Positions 27,442 to 36,759 of a stretch of 64,000 nucleotides of DNA are shown piece after piece. The DNA lies in contig CALUSQ010000002.1 in NCBI GenBank assembly GCA_944323475.1, positions 62,001-126,000 of the forward strand, written 5' to 3'. The notes beneath the pieces were generated by a model. That model was not told the DNA's origin and did not search any database. It saw only the letters and a program-made list of their open reading frames with translations. Both the position numbers and the translations under genes were made by a program. Each line of letters starts with the position of its first letter. Position 1 is the first letter of the stretch. Origin of the DNA: Candidatus Gastranaerophilales bacterium. Lineage in GTDB: Bacteria > Cyanobacteriota > Vampirovibrionia > Gastranaerophilales > Gastranaerophilaceae.

Positions 27442-28290
27442 TTAATTAGAAGTTACACGCAATCCATTCAATATATCAACAAAAAATTTATTTCTAACAT
27501 TACTGTCTAAATTGCCAAGATTATCAGACATACTTATTAACATTCCATCTTTTACTGTTGCAAAATAACCTTTATTATTTTTAACATGATAAGCACTTAA
27601 AGTAACACTATTATCATCATTTAAATTGCACATTGCAACATAATTGCTTCCAACCCTACTTTCAGCAAAGCCCCATTTTTCAAGATGTTCTTTGGCCATT
27701 CTGAATGCAGATTGAGCCTCTGGTGAGAGCTGAGATCTATAGTCATAAGGATAAACTGAATTTTCAAATTGATGTACATTTTGAGATTTAACATTAGCTT
27801 TAACTCTATTAACAAGTCTTGGAAGTTTTAAATTAATAAAATAATCATATTCAAAATCATCAACCCACATAAAATTATTAGGACCTTGATCAGAATCAAC
27901 AATTTTTCCATCCGGAGTTATAGTTGCCCAAACATCACCAACCATATTTTTCTTATCAACACACTTAAATGTAGCATTGCCATTTGGCTCCAATTTAAAA
28001 GTCATTTCTTCTGTATTATTTTTGTGAGAAATCATACCGCCATTTTGATAAGCAAGAGTTTTAGCTTGGTTATAAAATTCCATTGTTTCTGCTGTGAGTT
28101 TGTTTGGTTGTGCTCCACAGATATCATCCCATACTTCAACTAAATTATTCCAAAACCCTTTAAAAGAAACAGTATCTTTGCTTTGCTTGTTCATAACAGG
28201 ATTTGTAGAAAAACTATTATTAATATAATTTCTATTGTTTGAATTATATTTATACGAACTAACATTAGAAATCTGAATCTTTTGAATCAT
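27442..28290 (-). CDS. Hypothetical protein with N-terminal VSFKGF tag
   Basis: The 282-residue protein has an Asn/Ser-rich N-terminus (1-40), then VSFKGFW at 41-47, followed by a globular region without membrane segments. There is no Sec signal peptide. I recognise no domain. The frame extends to a GTG at 28305, but that segment is itself the Shine-Dalgarno (AAGGAG), so the ATG at 28290 is the start. It is one of five clear carriers of the F(x)G tag in this window. Confidence 0.72.
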   Translation of the reverse strand: MIQKIQISNVSSYKYNSNNRNYINNSFSTNPVMNKQSKDTVSFKGFWNNLVEVWDDICGAQPNKLTAETMEFYNQAKTLAYQNGGMISHKNNTEEMTFKLEPNGNATFKCVDKKNMVGDVWATITPDGKIVDSDQGPNNFMWVDDFEYDYFINLKLPRLVNRVKANVKSQNVHQFENSVYPYDYRSQLSPEAQSAFRMAKEHLEKWGFAESRVGSNYVAMCNLNDDNSVTLSAYHVKNNKGYFATVKDGMLISMSDNLGNLDSNVRNKFFVDILNGLRVTSN

Positions 28291-28412
28291 CTCTTTCTCC
28301 TTCACAATTTTGAAATTACCATTTGGATATTTAAAAGCAGTAAATTTAATATTTTGCTATTATTATACAAAAATTTTTACAATAACTTAATGTTTATATT
28401 AAGATTGTTAAT

Positions 28413-29768
28413 ATGACACAGAATTTAAAAAGAACATTATCACTCCCCGATGCTGTTTCAATAGTTGCAGGTTCAATGATTGGATGCGGTATATTCATTG
28501 TTTCAGCAGATATTGCAAGACAAGTAAACTCAGGATTGCTACTTGTTTTGATTTGGATACTTGCCGGCTTCATAACACTTTGTGGCGGACTTTCTCTTTG
28601 TGAACTAGCAGCAAATATTACAGAAGAAGGCGGACAATATGTATACTTGAAAAAAATATTTAACGAAAAAATCGCATTTTTATACGGATGGACGCTGTTT
28701 TTAGTGATACAAACCGGTACAATAGCTGCTGTTTGCGTAGCATTTGCTAAATTTTTTGGAATATTAGTCCCTTTTATTAGCACAGATAATTTGATTATTC
28801 AATTAGGGCATATTCATTTTTCAACACAACAACTTTTTGCAATAATTACAGTTTTATCATTGAGCTACATTAATTCCAGAGGTATAAAATACGGCATAAT
28901 TACGCAAAATATTTTTACAATAACAAAAGTTTTATCATTAGCAGCAATAGTTGTTATTGGGCTACTATTTGGTTTTAATGCACACATACTTCAAACCAAT
29001 TTTCACATGCCGATAAATTTTTCATTTGAAACAATAAATATTATTGCAGTAGCAATAGTAGGTGCGCTGTTTGCTTCAATAACTTGGAATAATATTACAT
29101 TTATAGCCGGTGAAGTAAAACAACCGCAAAAAAATATTCCTAAAGCACTTGTATATGGTGTAGCACTCGTAGTTTCACTATATTTGCTGATGAATCTTAT
29201 TTACCTCGGCGTGTTGCCACTTGAAGCAATTCAAACTGCTCCTCAAGATATTGTTGCGGCAAGAACCATAAGTGAAATTTTTGGAACAGTTGGCAAAAAT
29301 ATCATAGCAATAATAATAATGATTTCTGCATTTGGTTGTGCAAACGGCATGATTCTCACAGGTTCAAGAGTTTACTATAAAATGGCAAAAGACAGAGCAT
29401 TTTTTAGACCGCTAGCTGTAATAAACAGACAAACCAAAGTCCCTGTAAACTCACTATGGGCACAATGCATTTGGATATGCATTTTAATACTTTGGGGTAA
29501 TTATTCAGAACTTTTAGATTTTGTAATTTATGCTTCTTTAATATTTTATATTCTGGTGACAACAGGAATTTTTGTATATAGAAAAAAATTCCCTGAAAAA
29601 AATAAAAAATTTAGAATAAATAATTTTTTCCCAATAACATTCATAATTTTGGCAACATACATAGTAATATGCCTATCACTATACAAACCTTTATACACAA
29701 TACCGGGATTACTTATAACAATCGCCGGTATACCTGTTTTCCACATTTGGAAAAAACTTGATAAATAA
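28413..29768 (+). CDS. APC-family amino acid/polyamine permease
   Basis: The 451-residue protein has 12 hydrophobic helices, the normal number for APC transporters. Helix 1 carries the unwound motif VAGSMIGCGIFIVSADIA, which binds the amino group of the substrate, and ITWNNITFIAGEVKQPQKNIPKAL is the helix 6 to 7 region. Substrates of close relatives include basic amino acids, serine/threonine and polyamines. The ATG has no Shine-Dalgarno; TTTACA (28376-28381) and TAAGAT (28400-28405) are 18 bases apart and would give a near-leaderless mRNA. Confidence 0.9.
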   Translation: MTQNLKRTLSLPDAVSIVAGSMIGCGIFIVSADIARQVNSGLLLVLIWILAGFITLCGGLSLCELAANITEEGGQYVYLKKIFNEKIAFLYGWTLFLVIQTGTIAAVCVAFAKFFGILVPFISTDNLIIQLGHIHFSTQQLFAIITVLSLSYINSRGIKYGIITQNIFTITKVLSLAAIVVIGLLFGFNAHILQTNFHMPINFSFETINIIAVAIVGALFASITWNNITFIAGEVKQPQKNIPKALVYGVALVVSLYLLMNLIYLGVLPLEAIQTAPQDIVAARTISEIFGTVGKNIIAIIIMISAFGCANGMILTGSRVYYKMAKDRAFFRPLAVINRQTKVPVNSLWAQCIWICILILWGNYSELLDFVIYASLIFYILVTTGIFVYRKKFPEKNKKFRINNFFPITFIILATYIVICLSLYKPLYTIPGLLITIAGIPVFHIWKKLDK

Positions 29769-29818
29769 TAAATCTCCTATCATATAAGATATCATAAGTC
29801 GATAAACTCAGATATCCA

Positions 29819-30448
29819 TTATTTAAGCATATTTTCAAAAGACTTGAATGTGAGATTGTTAGACTCTTTATCAGAAACTACATTTAGTTTTTGCCCTTGT
29901 TCAATCTGTTTAGGCTGAACTGATGTTGTTTCAGAACCTTCATTTAATGTTTTCTTTGCTGAGACTTTCTTTTCTCCATATTCTTTAATGTAATGAGCCA
30001 TTGGAGTAGCCAAGAAAGGAGTTAAAACACGTTTAAGAATAATTTGTGCAAATATCAAAGTACCTAAGAGAATAAAACCATTCTTAGCTGCAGCACGAGT
30101 ACCACCTTTAAGTGAAGAGTTTTTGAATAATTTGTCAAAAGCATTTGGTAATTTATTTTTAATATAAGCCCCCAATGTCAACTGTGATGCCACATTCAAA
30201 AAGCCATTTGACAAATCAATAGCAGCAACAAATTTTCTGTTTTCTTCAGGAATTTTCTTATTGTGCAAACTTTGATTTGTATAGTAATAACAGTTTACTG
30301 CATCTTTAGTTGTTGTAGACCATAATGCAATTGTTGCAGCCATTTCTCCGGCTCTTTCAGAGAAGCAGGATTTCATAAATTTAGAGTTAGCTACTTTATT
30401 CACGCCTCTTTCTAAACCTGCAGATATAGTTTTAAGACTAATTGCCAT
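29819..30448 (-). CDS. Membrane-associated hypothetical protein, partner of the upstream gene
   Basis: The 209-residue protein has hydrophobic segments near residues 35-45, 85-100 and 125-140 and a charged C-terminal tail. Its start overlaps the stop of the 546-frame gene by one base (TAATG), with AGGAGG inside that gene, so the two are translationally coupled. The segment around residues 34-93 resembles the N-terminal region of the upstream protein (residues about 50-110), suggesting a shared domain. No known family is recognised. Confidence 0.72.
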   Translation of the reverse strand: MAISLKTISAGLERGVNKVANSKFMKSCFSERAGEMAATIALWSTTTKDAVNCYYYTNQSLHNKKIPEENRKFVAAIDLSNGFLNVASQLTLGAYIKNKLPNAFDKLFKNSSLKGGTRAAAKNGFILLGTLIFAQIILKRVLTPFLATPMAHYIKEYGEKKVSAKKTLNEGSETTSVQPKQIEQGQKLNVVSDKESNNLTFKSFENMLK

Positions 30449-32070
30449 TATTTAGCCTCCTTTGTTTCTGCTGGTTTTGATTTTGCATGCGCAAGTTTCG
30501 GGAAAAATTCCTCCATTATTCTCGGATATGCCCAGTTAAGGACACCACAAGTAATTGGCAAAATGCATAACCCTACAATCAAACCACTTATCTGTTTAAA
30601 GTTTTTCATTACTTTTTGAGAATTATTAATTCTTGCAGTAAGCCATTTTTTAGCTTTTTGATCTTTTATAGTTTGTTCAAGAGTTTCTCTATTCTCTGTC
30701 TTTAAAAACTTAATCTTTGTCTCACCATCAAAACAATTATAGATCATTTTTCTCAACTTATCTCTCAATGAAAGATTTTCATTTGTAGGATCAATAACTG
30801 TTTCTAACCTTGCTTGGAGCTTACCAACAAGAATTTTTGCCTCTCTTGCATCTAATGAACTATCTCCAGCAGGAACTTTTGCTGGTGCATTTTTTAAAAT
30901 TTCTTTAGCTTTAGCAATAAAATCATTGAACAACTGATAATTTTTTTCTTCCATCATTGCAATAATTTCGGCTTCACTCTTACCTTGTTTCATAAGCTCT
31001 GCTTTATAACCAAGAAGTACTGCTTTTGCTTCTTTTGCCATTTTTGCAAAATTAAATTTGATTTTAGCTTTTGTTAAAATTTCAGCTTCAACATTTTTAA
31101 TAGCTTGTTCTTTAATAATATCAGGGGTCAATCCAGCTTTTAAAGCCGCAAATTCTTCTTTTGAAATTTCAATACCATTAGCTTTCAGTAATTTTTTAAT
31201 AGCACCCTTGCGCAAATCAGAAAGCTTTTTAATTTCTTTTTGAAGATGAGTATCTTCAATTTTTGTATCACCTATTTGTATAATCTTGCCTGTTTTTTCA
31301 TCAGATATAATTTTATGTTTGTCTTTCATATATTCTTGAATTAATTGTTTTTCAGCAAAATCATAATCAGCAGGCGAAATCAATGATTCAATTTTGAAAT
31401 CATTATTTTGATCGAGACATTTTGCTATTACACTCTTCAACGTTCCAGGTTTGGCATCTGCAAGTGATTCACCTTTTCCAAGAGAATGAACAATTTTTCT
31501 TACATTGTCTAATTCTTCATAAAAAGCACTATTTTTTTTCTTGTCATAAATTAAATCTTTGACAAACTGTATATCAGCCTTATTCATTTCTTGAGCAAGT
31601 TCCGGATGTTTTAAAAGGAATTCTCTTGTTTCTCCGTTAATTGCATCTTTAAAAAATCCTCTTGTTGGCGCAGCATGCAAATCACATCTGTCGAGTCTAT
31701 GTTTAGTTACATAATCATCTAACATTTTGTTATATGCCATCATTATCGGCACCTGACCGGCAAGTGTAATAACAGCAGAAATAGGCTGTCTTGCCGCTGT
31801 ATATTTTTTAGTATTAATATCTTCTTTAGCAAGAGGATTATTTATAATAAATATAGGAGCAACACCTGCTGTACCTACAGCTGTAACGATATTATTGAAA
31901 TGTTCTCCCTGAAATCTGTTGGAAGCAACCATTGCTCTCTCAAACCACTTTAATCCTTTAGTATCAACTTTTGCATCGTTCGCCTTGCGAATGAGATAGT
32001 TTGTTGTGACCTTAGCTTTAGTGGTGATATAAGGTCCAAAATTTATCGGCTTAATACTAGAAATTCCCAT
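30448..32070 (-). CDS. Large hypothetical protein with N-terminal INFG tag and coiled-coil regions
   Basis: The product has 540 residues. Residues 9-12 read INFG, the shared tag. A Gly/Ala-rich hydrophobic domain follows (about 45-115), then a long Lys/Glu-rich helical region (about 170-440) and a C-terminal membrane helix near 505-520 (GLIVGLCILPITCGVLNW). The domain order suggests a membrane-anchored scaffold, but no family is recognised. The frame reaches 32088 through a GTG; AAGGTGG lies inside that extension, so the ATG at 32070 is the start. The last base is shared with the next gene. Confidence 0.75.
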   Translation of the reverse strand: MGISSIKPINFGPYITTKAKVTTNYLIRKANDAKVDTKGLKWFERAMVASNRFQGEHFNNIVTAVGTAGVAPIFIINNPLAKEDINTKKYTAARQPISAVITLAGQVPIMMAYNKMLDDYVTKHRLDRCDLHAAPTRGFFKDAINGETREFLLKHPELAQEMNKADIQFVKDLIYDKKKNSAFYEELDNVRKIVHSLGKGESLADAKPGTLKSVIAKCLDQNNDFKIESLISPADYDFAEKQLIQEYMKDKHKIISDEKTGKIIQIGDTKIEDTHLQKEIKKLSDLRKGAIKKLLKANGIEISKEEFAALKAGLTPDIIKEQAIKNVEAEILTKAKIKFNFAKMAKEAKAVLLGYKAELMKQGKSEAEIIAMMEEKNYQLFNDFIAKAKEILKNAPAKVPAGDSSLDAREAKILVGKLQARLETVIDPTNENLSLRDKLRKMIYNCFDGETKIKFLKTENRETLEQTIKDQKAKKWLTARINNSQKVMKNFKQISGLIVGLCILPITCGVLNWAYPRIMEEFFPKLAHAKSKPAETKEAK

Positions 32071-32381
32071 TTTTCCCACCTTAAACACACTTCTTACATA
32101 TTTAACAACAATTAAAAAAAATAAAAGTTGCTTTAATTACATCTAATTATTAAGCATTGTAAACTTTCCATGACAAAATTTACACTGAATAGATGACAAG
32201 GATAATTTTACACCAGACAAAAAAAAGTTAAGCAAAATCTTTAACTTATATTAAAAAAAAATAATAAAATATTTTAAATTTCTTTACTATTTAATTTTTT
32301 TAAAATACTATAATTAGTAAGTTATCGTAAAAAAATAACCTTTCGCGTAAAAAATGTATTAGATTGAAAGAGGTCAAATAA
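32071..32381. other. Intergenic region upstream of ftsZ
   Basis: These 311 bases separate the divergent tagged-protein gene and ftsZ. They are extremely AT-rich. A perfect TATAAT at 32309-32314, about 70 bases before the ftsZ start, is the best promoter candidate, but I see no good -35. No small ORF with a ribosome-binding site and no RNA gene was found. Confidence 0.5.
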
Positions 32382-33590
32382 GTGGAAAATTTCGGACCGG
32401 ATATCTTCGGAAGAAGAGAAACAGAACAAGACACAAATACACCACAATCATCAAATGTTGCTGATATAAAAGTAATCGGCGCTGGTGGTGGCGGTGGAAA
32501 TGCTGTAAACAGAATGATTAAAGCTGGGTTGACTGGTGTAGATTTTTGGGCAATGAACACAGATGCTCAAGTTCTAAAAATGTCATTAGCTGAAAATAAA
32601 ATTCAACTTGGTAGTAAGTTAACTGAAGGACTTGGCGCTGGTGGTGACCCATCAGTTGGTGAAAAAGCAGCTGAAGAAACAAGAGATCAAATTGTACAAG
32701 CATTAGATGGTGCAGATATGGTATTTGTTACTGCAGGCATGGGTGGAGGAACAGGGACAGGTGCTGCTCCAGTAATTGCCAAAATAGCAAAAGAACTTGG
32801 TGCATTAACTATTGGTGTTGTAACAAAACCATTCAGTTTCGAAGGTAAAAGAAGAATGAATCAAGCACAACAGGGTCTTGAAAAACTTAAAGAAACTGTT
32901 GATGCACTTATTGTAATTCCAAATGACAAATTGCTTGAAGTTGTTGAAAGAAGAACAACAATGAAAGAAGCATTCCAAGTAGTTGATGAAGTGCTATTAA
33001 GAGGTGTACAAGGTATCTCTGATATAATTACTGTTCCAGGACTCATAAATGTAGACTTTGCTGATGTTAAAGCAGTTATGCAATCAAGCGGTTCTGCATT
33101 AATGGGTATAGGTAGAGGAACTGGTGAAGGAAGAGCAATGGAAGCTGCTAAATTGGCTATCAATTCACCTCTTCTTGAAACATCAATTAACGGTGCATCC
33201 GGTATCATAATGAATGTAACCGGCGGTTCAGATATGACATTGCATGAAGTTACTGAAGCCGCACAAGTTATACATGATGCTGTTGCTGAAGATGCAATCG
33301 TTACATTTGGTTCAGTAATAGATGACAGAATTCAAGGAGAAATCCAAATTACTGTTATAGCTACAGGTTTTGAAATGAAATCAACAGAAGTAGAACCCAA
33401 AAAAGAAATGAGTAAGTCATTAAGCGCAGCTGATTTCTTCTCTGGATCATTCAATACAGGCAGTTCATTAAATCCATCACCTGCATTGAACCCTACTTCT
33501 CCTCAACCAAAACCGGCTATTACACCGGCTCAAAAATCTCAATCAGATTTAATGAGTATAATTGATATTCCGCCATTTCTTCAAAAGTAA
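32382..33590 (+). CDS. ftsZ: Cell division protein FtsZ
   Basis: This 402-residue tubulin homologue polymerises into the division ring. The GTP-binding tubulin signature [10 protein letters not shown] is at residues 121-130, with [13 protein letters not shown] near the N-terminus and the T7 loop NVDFADVK. A flexible linker (about 330-390, Ser/Pro-rich) leads to the C-terminal peptide DIPPFLQK, which binds FtsA/SepF-type partners; it ends without the usual Arg. The start is GTG after AGAGGT. The rest of the dcw cluster is absent here, as is usual in cyanobacterial relatives. Confidence 0.97.
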   Translation: MENFGPDIFGRRETEQDTNTPQSSNVADIKVIGAGGGGGNAVNRMIKAGLTGVDFWAMNTDAQVLKMSLAENKIQLGSKLTEGLGAGGDPSVGEKAAEETRDQIVQALDGADMVFVTAGMGGGTGTGAAPVIAKIAKELGALTIGVVTKPFSFEGKRRMNQAQQGLEKLKETVDALIVIPNDKLLEVVERRTTMKEAFQVVDEVLLRGVQGISDIITVPGLINVDFADVKAVMQSSGSALMGIGRGTGEGRAMEAAKLAINSPLLETSINGASGIIMNVTGGSDMTLHEVTEAAQVIHDAVAEDAIVTFGSVIDDRIQGEIQITVIATGFEMKSTEVEPKKEMSKSLSAADFFSGSFNTGSSLNPSPALNPTSPQPKPAITPAQKSQSDLMSIIDIPPFLQK

Positions 33591-33610
33591 TGGTATTAAT
33601 TAAATATTAA

Positions 33611-33643
33611 AAAAAAGCACAGAATAGTATCTGTGCTTTTTTT
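33611..33643 (+). terminator. Intrinsic terminator of ftsZ
   Basis: A 13-bp stem (AAAAAAGCACAGA with TCTGTGCTTTTTT) with a six-base loop and T-run starts 20 bases after the ftsZ stop. Confidence 0.9.
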
Positions 33644-33658
33644 ATAAAACTTTAGCAC

Positions 33659-33740
33659 TTGTAATGAAATTTTCTTGCTATATAATTATGATACTCACCA
33701 AACCTCTTTGCAGATTTTAGGAGTTACACTAAAATGTAAC
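33659..33740 (+). promoter_or_regulatory. rpsT promoter and leader hairpin
   Basis: TTGTAA (33659-33664) and TATAAT (33681-33686) are separated by 16 bases. The roughly 85-base leader contains a small hairpin, GTTACA (33723-33728) with TGTAAC (33735-33740), shortly before the ribosome-binding site. Such leaders can serve autoregulation by S20, but that is only a possibility here. Confidence 0.5.
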
Positions 33741-33776
33741 ACCCAAGGTAAATGCAAATGAAAGGAAAACAAAAAA

Positions 33777-34046
33777 ATGGCTAATATTAAATCCGCTAAA
33801 AAAAGAGTACTTATTGCAGAAAGAAACAGATTAAAAAACGTTGCTGTAAAATCTGAAATCAAAACAGCAATAAGAAAAACTCTTGAATTAGCACAGGCCA
33901 AAAATGAAGCAGAATTGAAACCAGCTATGAGCCATGCATACAAATTGTGTGACAAAGCTGTTTCTAAAGGTGTTTTGCACAAAAATACCGCTGCTAGAAA
34001 AAAATCAAGATTGACTTTAGCAGTAAATAAATTACTTGCTAAGTAG
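33777..34046 (+). CDS. rpsT: 30S ribosomal protein S20
   Basis: The 89-residue, Lys/Ala-rich protein is the right size for S20 and opens with MANIKSAKKRV, the family signature. RNRLKNVAVKSEIKTAIRK and HKNTAARKKSRLTLAVNKL are also conserved. S20 binds the 5' domain of 16S rRNA early in assembly. GAAAGG precedes the ATG. It has its own promoter and terminator and stands alone between ftsZ and the leftward omega-like gene. Confidence 0.97.
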   Translation: MANIKSAKKRVLIAERNRLKNVAVKSEIKTAIRKTLELAQAKNEAELKPAMSHAYKLCDKAVSKGVLHKNTAARKKSRLTLAVNKLLAK

Positions 34047-34063
34047 TTGAAGAACTTGAAAAC

Positions 34064-34098
34064 AAAAAACGCATAACTTTTTAGTTATGCGTTTTTTG
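34064..34098 (+). terminator. Intrinsic terminator of rpsT
   Basis: A perfect 15-bp stem (AAAAAACGCATAACT with AGTTATGCGTTTTTT) with a TTTT loop. The A-run on the left arm lets it also act leftward for the gene ending at 34125. Confidence 0.92.
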
Positions 34099-34124
34099 TA
34101 TATAAATAACAGATTTATAATAAA

Positions 34125-34370
34125 TTAACCAACTAATCTGCTTTCATCAGATTCAGAAGCTTTTACCATAATAGCATGTTCCACTGGATTTTCTTTTTTG
34201 AATGATGTATCAAAGCCATAATCATCAAATCCCAACTCATCTTTTGGCTTTTTCATTTGATATTCATCTACCAACTTTTTAGCAAGTTCTGCTATTTCAT
34301 ATACTAATTGGTATCTGTTTTCACAATTTTCATTTAATTCCCATGCTACTTTAATTATCTGATGAGTCAT
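34125..34370 (-). CDS. rpoZ: Probable RNA polymerase omega subunit
   Basis: The 81-residue protein contains NRYQLVYEIAELAKKLVDE, which matches the central helix pair of omega (compare NRYxITxxVAxRAKR in cyanobacterial RpoZ), and VEHAIMVKAS, which fits the conserved strand/helix after the linker. Length fits omega. The identification rests on one short motif and is only moderate. The frame begins at a TTG (34382), but GGAG lies inside the extension, so the ATG at 34370 is preferred. It is convergent with rpsT. Confidence 0.5.
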   Translation of the reverse strand: MTHQIIKVAWELNENCENRYQLVYEIAELAKKLVDEYQMKKPKDELGFDDYGFDTSFKKENPVEHAIMVKASESDESRLVG

Positions 34371-34458
34371 ATTATTCTCCAAACTTATGTCTTTTAATAA
34401 ATATTACTATATTAATATAATATAATAAAATCTTAATATCAACACTAATTTTTATTAA

Positions 34459-35637
34459 TTACAAATTTGTATTGAGCATATAATTATATACAAGAGAAGA
34501 AGCTGAAACAATAAAATCTTTGCCTTCTGGTGAATTATATGGTCTATTCACCAACATAACGACAATATACTTTTTGCCATTAGGAGTGTAAACAATACCA
34601 GCATCACCCAACATTTTGCCAATATCACCTGTTTTGTGAATAAAAATAGCATCAGAAGGCAGACCAGCTTGAATTAAGCGATTATTATGAACATGACTCA
34701 TATAATCTACCATTTTTTCTCTAGAATTCAAACTAAGAAAACTTGGGTTATCCAGATTATACAGCAATGTAGCCATTTCTTTAGAGGTAGTAACGTTAGT
34801 TCCTTTTAAATCAGGCAACCAATCATTTATTCTGGTTTCTTTTAATCCCCATTTTCTCAAAGACTGATTCATTGCATTCATGCCACCTGTTGCATCTAAA
34901 AGCATATTAGTTGCAGAATTATCTGACTCAGTAATCATAACTCTAGCAAGGTCATCAATAGTGTAAACTGCCTTCACACCTTTAAATTGCAAACTTCCTG
35001 ACCCTTCTGATTTGTAATAATCAGTCATAGTAATTTTATCATCTAACTTTAGCATACCCATTTCAATAGACTTAAAAAGCTGAATTAAAACAGGAATTTT
35101 TATTATGCTAGCTGCAGAATATACTTCTTGAGCATTCAAATCAGCATATTTACCAGATTCATAATCCCAGACATAAACAGATGGTTTTAAAGAAGGATAT
35201 TTAGAAGCTAAATATTTCAAATCATTTTCTAATGAAGACATATGATACGTTTCATAAAGCCCTTGCATCTGTGGTTTTTTAGATTCAGTAGCAGATAATA
35301 AATTTACACCCAAAACATGATTATTATAAATATAAGCTGTAGTCGGTTTATATAAAAGATTAAAGTTAGTTTTTATATCGGGATATTTGGGAGTTCTTAA
35401 CACAACAGGTCTGGTAATTTGATTTACATATACAGGAGACACATACAAAAAGAAAATTACAGCAAAAATAATTTGTAAAGTAAAAGCAAGAACATTTACT
35501 TTTTTATGTCTAATCTGTTTTTTTCTGGTCAATGCAGGTCTAACATTTGAGACATACTTATTATTTTTAACAGGTATGTTGTAACCTTGATAGCAACTAT
35601 AAGATTGCTTGCGCAGCGGCCTTGCCAATCTCCTCAT
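34459..35637 (-). CDS. Membrane-anchored class A beta-lactamase-fold serine hydrolase
   Basis: The 392-residue protein has a basic cytoplasmic N-terminus, one membrane helix (about 48-68), a linker and a beta-lactamase class A domain. The active-site motifs are SIIK (Ser177, Lys180), SDN (238-240) and KTG (335-337). The omega-loop glutamate of true class A enzymes (ExxLN) is not seen; the equivalent region reads LPDLKG, so rapid deacylation of beta-lactams is doubtful. A DD-peptidase or esterase role in the wall is possible instead. The start ATG is only adjacent to GGGAG, so its exact position is uncertain. Confidence 0.88.
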   Translation of the reverse strand: MRRLARPLRKQSYSCYQGYNIPVKNNKYVSNVRPALTRKKQIRHKKVNVLAFTLQIIFAVIFFLYVSPVYVNQITRPVVLRTPKYPDIKTNFNLLYKPTTAYIYNNHVLGVNLLSATESKKPQMQGLYETYHMSSLENDLKYLASKYPSLKPSVYVWDYESGKYADLNAQEVYSAASIIKIPVLIQLFKSIEMGMLKLDDKITMTDYYKSEGSGSLQFKGVKAVYTIDDLARVMITESDNSATNMLLDATGGMNAMNQSLRKWGLKETRINDWLPDLKGTNVTTSKEMATLLYNLDNPSFLSLNSREKMVDYMSHVHNNRLIQAGLPSDAIFIHKTGDIGKMLGDAGIVYTPNGKKYIVVMLVNRPYNSPEGKDFIVSASSLVYNYMLNTNL

Positions 35638-35851
35638 CTCCCTAATATGTAATCTAACATATTAATATAATAAATTAATAAAATAATAATTCCATACATC
35701 AAATGTAGTAATGTATTATCAATAATTTACCATTATTTCTTTATTAAAGACAAGCAGTTAACATAAAATTCAAGATGGTACGTATAACTTATATACATTT
35801 ATTAAAACATCTGGTATTATAATAAAAAAAGTAAATACAAGGATAACTGTT

Positions 35852-36730
35852 ATGAAAAATATCGTAATTTTTACAAACAAAGATAGTAGCAATTTAGAAT
35901 CAATGATTGCTGTTAATGATGAGTATGATGTAAGAACAAAAAATATTGATGAAATTAAAGATGCGGTAAAATACAATCCATCCTTAATAATATTAAATGC
36001 AGATGAATCAAAAATAAAAGAAGTGTCTATGGTTACAAAATTAGCTTCACCATCTTTGATTATTGCAGACAAATTTATTGATTCGATAGTTTTTAGAGGT
36101 GATTCATACGACTTTATTACTGAACCGATAAATGAAAAAGAACTTCAATTAAGAATAAAAAACCTTTTAAAAATTAAAGAATTAAAAGAGACTATTAATC
36201 AAGTTTCAACAACAGATGCATTAACAGGATTGCATAACAGAAAATTCTTGCACGAAAGACTTGAAGCAGAAATTTCACGTGCAAAAAGGTACGACACAAA
36301 GCTCAGTTGTTTGTTGTTAGATATTGACTTTTTTAAAGTAGTAAATGATATGTATGGATATGATTGGGGCGATGTTCTTCTTAAGAAAATCGCTGAAATG
36401 CTTAAATCATTTATAAGAAAAGAAGATATCTTAACCAGATATGGTGATGAAGAATTTATTGTAATTCTTCCAAATACACCTGAAGAAAATGCATTTATTT
36501 TTGCAGAACGTTTTAGAAGAGAAATTGAAAAAATGGAATTTATTCCAGCAGGAGAAGAAGAAAGACATCCTATAACTATTTCCGGTGGTATTTCTTCTTA
36601 TCCTTTCCTACAAAATGTAGAAGAAGATGCAAACACGCTTATTAGATATGCAGAACATGCTCTTTATAATGCAAAAAAAAGAGGAAAAAACAAAATTGTT
36701 CAGTTCTCACAAATAAATATAGAATATTAA
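35852..36730 (+). CDS. GGDEF-domain protein with degenerate receiver and variant GDEEF signature
   Basis: The 292-residue protein has an N-terminal receiver-like domain (1-105) without a clear phospho-acceptor Asp pocket, a short helix and a GGDEF domain (about 118-290). The domain has TDALTGLHNR, LLLDIDFFK (metal-binding Asp) and an inhibitory-site RxxD (Arg189 to Asp192). The signature loop is RYGDEEF (196-202), so the second Gly of GGDEF is Asp. It may be a weak or inactive cyclase that binds c-di-GMP through the RxxD site. AAGGATA precedes the ATG. Confidence 0.88.
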   Translation: MKNIVIFTNKDSSNLESMIAVNDEYDVRTKNIDEIKDAVKYNPSLIILNADESKIKEVSMVTKLASPSLIIADKFIDSIVFRGDSYDFITEPINEKELQLRIKNLLKIKELKETINQVSTTDALTGLHNRKFLHERLEAEISRAKRYDTKLSCLLLDIDFFKVVNDMYGYDWGDVLLKKIAEMLKSFIRKEDILTRYGDEEFIVILPNTPEENAFIFAERFRREIEKMEFIPAGEEERHPITISGGISSYPFLQNVEEDANTLIRYAEHALYNAKKRGKNKIVQFSQINIEY

Positions 36731-36733
36731 TAT

Positions 36734-36759
36734 AAAGCTCCCAAAATGGGAGCTTTTTT
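36734..36759. terminator. Bidirectional intrinsic terminator
   Basis: AAAGCTCCCA (36734-36743) pairs with TGGGAGCTTT (36747-36756), with a three-base loop and a T-run to the right and an A-run to the left. It lies between the convergent GGDEF and TOPRIM genes; its T-run overlaps the TOPRIM stop codon. Confidence 0.88.
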
